Shown piece by piece: positions 59,693-64,000 of a DNA stretch of 64,000 nt (position 1 is the stretch's first letter; every line of letters starts with the position of its first letter). The notes below the pieces were generated by a model. That model was not told the DNA's origin and did not search any database. It worked only from the letters and a program-made list of their open reading frames with translations. The stretch spans positions 186,001-250,000 of the forward strand of contig JAIXQR010000003.1 of NCBI GenBank assembly GCA_027485645.1, written 5' to 3'. The position numbers were made by a program, and so were the translations under genes. The DNA comes from a bacterium (GTDB lineage Bacteria; Armatimonadota; Fimbriimonadia; Fimbriimonadales; Fimbriimonadaceae).

Positions 59693-60497
59693 AACCTCCA
59701 TGCTTCCAAGCATGAAAGGCGATTTGCGCTTCGCGATCGATCGCTTCTTCGTTGCCAGGGGTATTCAGCGTTTCGTCTGAATACCCTTTCTCAATTTCCT
59801 CAACTACGACTTGGTCTTCGCTGAGATGAAAATACATCCGCCAAGCTCCGCAGGCAATTCGGAACCGGTTGGGTTCGAGTTGAAGAATGCGGCGAGTCCG
59901 GTGAGGCTGAGGGTTCCGCGCAAGAATCGTGAATGCTCGCGGCGTGAAGTCAATGTGCCAGTTATCGCGGAGCCACCGGAGTTCAATCTCGGCTTGTGGA
60001 CTCAAGGCGATTCGGTACGGCTCGGGTTGGTTTTCTAGCTCTTGGACCGCTTCCAGCCAGCCGAGACTGCTTTCGGGATGTGCGTCAACGGTACGGAGAT
60101 ACGGTTTGACATCGAGGATCGGTGTGCCGTCCGTCAAGTCGAGCGGGCCGACCTCTAGCACCCCATCATGGATGCTGAAGAGAGTAACCGCGGTTAGTCC
60201 GATCGGATTTGGGCGATGCGGGCTTCGGGTGGAAAACACCCCGCGACGCTTGGCAGGGCCACGCGGAGGCAGGACCCTGGGCCGCCAACTTGTATTACGA
60301 TCAAACCAAGAGATCAGCCAGATTCGGTCGAATCCTTCAAGGTCTTGCAACCCTGCCCGCAAACGATCATCGGCCAAAAACTCGATGTGATTGCGCTCCT
60401 CGGATTCAAGTTCCGGTTGGCTGGGCGCATCGAACTTGAACCTTCGGTTGGTGCGCACATAAGCAATCGGCCGGACGGTGAGTTCGCGTTCACTCAT
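59679..60497 (-). CDS. trmO: tRNA (N6-threonylcarbamoyladenosine(37)-N6)-methyltransferase TrmO
   Basis: GFDRIWLISWFDRN, PRGPAKRRGVFSTRSPHRPNPIGLTAVTL, GPLDLTDGTPILDVKPYL. Confidence 0.92.
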   Translation of the reverse strand: MSERELTVRPIAYVRTNRRFKFDAPSQPELESEERNHIEFLADDRLRAGLQDLEGFDRIWLISWFDRNTSWRPRVLPPRGPAKRRGVFSTRSPHRPNPIGLTAVTLFSIHDGVLEVGPLDLTDGTPILDVKPYLRTVDAHPESSLGWLEAVQELENQPEPYRIALSPQAEIELRWLRDNWHIDFTPRAFTILARNPQPHRTRRILQLEPNRFRIACGAWRMYFHLSEDQVVVEEIEKGYSDETLNTPGNEEAIDREAQIAFHAWKHGGCTPA

Positions 60498-60512
60498 GGC
60501 GCACGATCCGAA

Positions 60513-61484
60513 CTACGAGAAACCTGCGACCCGATGGGGGACGTACGGAGTCTCTAGCGCCTCGATTTCGGCTGGTTCAAGCCGGAGGCCTACCGCCGCG
60601 ATGGCGTCCTCCAGGTGGGTGAGTTTCGACGCGCCGATGATGGGTGCCGACACGTTCGGCTTGCCAAGCATCCACGCCAAACTGACCTGCGCACGCGAGA
60701 TTCCCCTTGCTGTCGCGACTTGTGAAACGGCTTCGACAACCTTCTTGTCTTCGGGCACGTAAAGCGTTTTGCCGAAGGCATCGCTCCCGCTTCGCTCGGT
60801 CGCTTCGTCCCAATCTCGAGTCAGCCGACCGCGTGCCAGAGGGCTCCAAGGGATGACGCCGATGCCTTGGTCTGCGCACAGGCTCATCATCTCCCGTTCC
60901 TCTTCTCGGTACAGCAGGTTGTAGTGGTTCTGCATGCTCACGAACCGGGTCCAGCCGTGCTTTTCGGAGAGGTAGAGCGCTTTCGAAAACTGCCAGGCAT
61001 ACATGCTGCTGGCGCCGATGTACCGTGCCTTGCCAGCTTTCACCACATCGTGGAGCGCCTCTAGGGTTTCTTCGATCGGGGTGGAGTTGTCCCACCGGTG
61101 AATTTGATACAGGTCCACATAGTCCATGCCCAGTCGCGTAAGGCTGGCATCGATCTCGGTGAAGATCGCCTTTCGGCTGAGTCCGCCACCGTTTGCATCT
61201 TGGCGCATTCGACCGTGTACTTTCGTCGCGATCACGACTTCCTCGCGGCGGGCCAAGTCCTTCATGGCACGCCCTAAGAACTCTTCACTGGTTCCGTCGG
61301 AATACACGTTTGCCGTATCAAAGAAGTTGATTCCCGCCTCAAGCGCCTTCACGAAGAACGGGCGACTGGCTTCCTCTGGCAACGACCAAGGGTGCGCTCC
61401 GCGGAGCGGCTCGCCGTAGGTCATGCAGCCAAGGCAAATGCGCGAAACTTTAAGACCTGTTTTCCCGAGGTTTACGTATTCCAT
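60513..61484 (-). CDS. Aldo/keto reductase
   Basis: MEYVNLGKTGLKVSRICLGCMTYG; GINFFDTANVYSDGTSEEFLGRAMKD; VDLYQIHRWDNSTPIEETLEALHDVVKAGKARYIGASS. Confidence 0.92.
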   Translation of the reverse strand: MEYVNLGKTGLKVSRICLGCMTYGEPLRGAHPWSLPEEASRPFFVKALEAGINFFDTANVYSDGTSEEFLGRAMKDLARREEVVIATKVHGRMRQDANGGGLSRKAIFTEIDASLTRLGMDYVDLYQIHRWDNSTPIEETLEALHDVVKAGKARYIGASSMYAWQFSKALYLSEKHGWTRFVSMQNHYNLLYREEEREMMSLCADQGIGVIPWSPLARGRLTRDWDEATERSGSDAFGKTLYVPEDKKVVEAVSQVATARGISRAQVSLAWMLGKPNVSAPIIGASKLTHLEDAIAAVGLRLEPAEIEALETPYVPHRVAGFS

Positions 61485-61540
61485 CTACCTGGCACGTTAC
61501 TTTGCTCATGTCCATTCTCGCAAGGGGTTAGAATCTGGGC

Positions 61541-62428
61541 ATGATTCTGCTGGAGCCAGCCGTTTACTTCCCCTTCTTGCGCGGAAGCTATGACGTTAAC
61601 CCGAACCTGAAAAGGCTCGGGACCGACTTTGGCAACGGGGAGGCGGATGGCCACGCCTTTCAGATCGATTCTGAGCATCCGCGCTTTGTCGCCAGCAAGG
61701 CACGTTCGATCGCCGAGAGCCGCGAAAGATGCGTGATGGAATCAGACTTCACGGAAGAAACTGCTTCGGCGGCGCTCCGGGCGATGGCGGATCGCTTGTT
61801 GCTCGAGCACCCAGATTTGTTCACGGTCTCGGATCACAAACTGAGCTCGCCACTCTTTGATTTCGCGATTCAACTGAATCAGGATGCCAAGCACAACCTA
61901 GATTTGCTCATGCGGCACGTTCAAGAAGACGTGGCGATTGTGGCTTGGGACGGCTCGCGCGATTGGACGGCGTACATCCACGTCTGCTCACCCAGCCACT
62001 GGGCACCGGACTCCAAGATTGGGAACTCCTTCGTGCAGGTTCACGCTCCGGTGCCGGGTTTTGAAAAGATCAATCCCGCCGCGGCTGGGCTCGTTCAAGG
62101 GATGATCCACAAGGGGCCGTTCGTTCGCTTTGTCTGGACTCTCACGGACGACACGGAGCTTAACCATCATCCAGTTCACGCCAAGTCGCCAATGTTCACC
62201 GGCGACAGTTTCTGGCTACGTTACGAGCGACAGGTGATGCTCGGCTTGCCAGAAGTAAATGCCTCGATCTTTCTGATTCGGGTTGGCTTTGTTTCGGAAG
62301 CCAAAATCCGCGAGGACGAAACGGTCCTGACCGCGCTCCGAGAAACGTTGCACGGAATGACTCCAGAGATTCGTGCCTACAAGGGGCTCCAACCCGGCTG
62401 GAACAACTTGATTGCGAAGATTGGCTAG
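61541..62428 (+). CDS. DUF3445 / heme-dependent oxidative N-demethylase-like protein
   Basis: HPRFVASKARSI...PVPGFEKINPAAAGLVQGMIHKGPFVRFVWTL...FWLRYERQVMLGLPEVNASIFLIRV. Confidence 0.7.
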   Translation: MILLEPAVYFPFLRGSYDVNPNLKRLGTDFGNGEADGHAFQIDSEHPRFVASKARSIAESRERCVMESDFTEETASAALRAMADRLLLEHPDLFTVSDHKLSSPLFDFAIQLNQDAKHNLDLLMRHVQEDVAIVAWDGSRDWTAYIHVCSPSHWAPDSKIGNSFVQVHAPVPGFEKINPAAAGLVQGMIHKGPFVRFVWTLTDDTELNHHPVHAKSPMFTGDSFWLRYERQVMLGLPEVNASIFLIRVGFVSEAKIREDETVLTALRETLHGMTPEIRAYKGLQPGWNNLIAKIG

Positions 62429-63882
62429 GCCACGATGTCGTGGACCACGTTTCCGTGGACATCGGTGAGTCGATAATCCCGCCCAGCATGGCGGTACGTG
62501 AGCTTGGTGTGATCGAATCCGAGCAGGTGCAGAATCGTTGCGTGCAGGTCGTGAACATGCATTGGCTTTTCTTGAGCGCGGAAGCCGAACTCATCCGTTG
62601 CACCGTAAACCGTTCCGCCCTTCACGCCTCCTCCTGCCATCCACATCGTGAAGCCGTAGTGGTTGTGGTCCCGGCCGTTCATCTTTCCGGCGTTTGAACC
62701 CGGCGTCGGCATTTCGACCGTCGGCGTACGCCCAAACTCGCCGCCCCAGATGACCAAGGTTTCGTCGAGCATTCCGCGCTGTTTCAGGTCGGTAAGCAAA
62801 GCCCCAATGCCTTGGTCCGCTTCGCGCGCCAAGTTTCGGTGGGCGACTTCAAGATCATCGTGGCTATCCCACGGCTGACCGGCACCGTGATAAAGCTGAA
62901 TGAAGCGCACTCCACGTTCTGCGAGTCGCCGCGCCATCAGGCATTGCCGAGCAAAGTCACCTGGTCCATACATTTCCTGGGTCGCAATCGATTCCTTCGA
63001 AACATCAAAGGCATCGGTAGCCTCGCTTTGCATGCGGTACGCCAGTTCAAACGATTGGATTCTGGCTTCCAAAGCTGCGTCGCCCTGCCGGCGGGCTAAG
63101 TGCTTCTGATTCAGCCGTTGGACTAGGTCAAGCTGCGCCCGCTGCTCGCTCGGAAGGGTGTAGTTGTTGCGAACGTTCTCGATGAGTCGCTCTATGTCTC
63201 GGTTTTTCGGGTCGATGTAGGTCCCAGCTAGAACTCCCGGCAGGAATCCAGATTGCCAGTTTTGCGTCTCCTGAATCGGGAAACCTCCGGGGCACATCGC
63301 GATGAAGCCAGGGAGATTCTGGTTCTCTGTACCGAGGCCATAAAGCGTCCAAGACCCCATCGCCGGGCGTGGCATGCGGGCGTCGCCGCAGTTCATCAGC
63401 ATCAAAGAGGGTTCGTGGTTCGGCACGTCCGCATGCATTGAGCGGATGACCACCATGTCGTCCACGTGCTTCGCCACGTTGGGGAAGATTTCGCTGACTT
63501 CAATGCCCGATTGTCCGTACTTTTGGAACTTGTAGGGCGAAGGTAGCGCGGCTCCGGTGCGCCGTTCGGTCGGAAGCTGCAGGGGAATCGCCTGCCCGGC
63601 ATACTTTGCCAGCATCGGCTTGGGATCGAAAGTGTCCACCTGCGACGGACCGCCGTTCATGAACAGGAAGATGACCCGCTTCGCTTTGGCGGCGAACATC
63701 GGTGCTTTAGGTGCGAGCGGGTTGAGACGAACTCCGCCTTGCACCGCCGGACCCGCAAATGCCGACTCCCCTAAAACCCCCATCAGGCCGAGCGCCGCAA
63801 AACCGTTGCCCATGCGCGAAAGAAGCTCGCGCCGGGTGCAAAAGTGGTCCGCGATGGCCGGTTGGTGGTCGAAATCTGACAT
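62425..63882 (-). CDS. DUF1501-domain (sulfatase-like) protein with Tat-type leader
   Basis: CTRRELLSRMGNGFAALGLMGVL; AKRVIFLFMNGGPSQVDTFDPKPML; MDETLVIWGGEFGRTPTVE; GRDHNHYGFTMWMAGGGVKGGTVYGATDEFG. Confidence 0.92.
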   Translation of the reverse strand: MSDFDHQPAIADHFCTRRELLSRMGNGFAALGLMGVLGESAFAGPAVQGGVRLNPLAPKAPMFAAKAKRVIFLFMNGGPSQVDTFDPKPMLAKYAGQAIPLQLPTERRTGAALPSPYKFQKYGQSGIEVSEIFPNVAKHVDDMVVIRSMHADVPNHEPSLMLMNCGDARMPRPAMGSWTLYGLGTENQNLPGFIAMCPGGFPIQETQNWQSGFLPGVLAGTYIDPKNRDIERLIENVRNNYTLPSEQRAQLDLVQRLNQKHLARRQGDAALEARIQSFELAYRMQSEATDAFDVSKESIATQEMYGPGDFARQCLMARRLAERGVRFIQLYHGAGQPWDSHDDLEVAHRNLAREADQGIGALLTDLKQRGMLDETLVIWGGEFGRTPTVEMPTPGSNAGKMNGRDHNHYGFTMWMAGGGVKGGTVYGATDEFGFRAQEKPMHVHDLHATILHLLGFDHTKLTYRHAGRDYRLTDVHGNVVHDIVA

Positions 63883-63903
63883 TGACGTCTCCTGCGCTCC
63901 ATC

Positions 63904-64000
63904 TTACGACAGTTCATGTTCGATTGCTTCGCGTGGCCCAGGTACAAACCCACTCGGTAGGCATAACGCCGCCGACTCCGGAACATCAAATCCCTGACCA
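63904..64000 (-). CDS. C-terminal fragment of an upstream gene (partial, right edge)
   Basis: Open frame from the edge: ...GQGFDVPESAALCLPSGFVPGPREAIEHELS*, 21 nt before the DUF1501 start with an AGGAG in between. Identity not established. Confidence 0.4.
   Translation of the reverse strand, partial: GQGFDVPESAALCLPSGFVPGPREAIEHELS

Overview
This 64-kb window is a densely coded bacterial chromosome segment. The domain repertoire resembles an Armatimonadota/Fimbriimonas-like or other environmental genome, but taxonomy cannot be proven from this sequence alone. I saw no rRNA, tRNA, CRISPR array or transposase.

Main content:
(i) Carbohydrate genes: GH30-like, DUF5695-like, GH95, GH127, and a GH53 galactanase with an ABC sugar importer that lacks a local ATPase.
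(ii) A CzcABC-type heavy-metal RND efflux operon.
(iii) Many small single-domain genes: SRPBCC/AHSA1, ArsR, YciI, DinB, DUF1801, DUF1905/YdeI, DUF3303, SnoaL.
(iv) katG, trmO, an aldo/keto reductase, DUF3445 and DUF1501 genes.
(v) An AT-richer island (about 3.8-10.1 kb) with a ComEC-like metallo-beta-lactamase-fold protein, a 1226-aa orphan protein with a C-terminal PD-(D/E)XK-like motif, and a minimal nucleotidyltransferase split by an amber codon. This is a candidate undescribed defence or conflict system.
(vi) A translationally coupled secreted, metal-ligand-rich cluster (53931-58264) in which two consecutive proteins share a CxxC...RCxxC...HxDC...SRAF domain. This is a candidate undescribed metal (copper?) handling system.
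(vii) A PLD-helicase-DUF3427 protein divergent from a solitary antitoxin-like gene.

Several genes show -10-like hexamers exactly 6 nt before the start codon, the geometry expected for leaderless transcription. All assignments come from reading the sequence and motifs; no database search was run.
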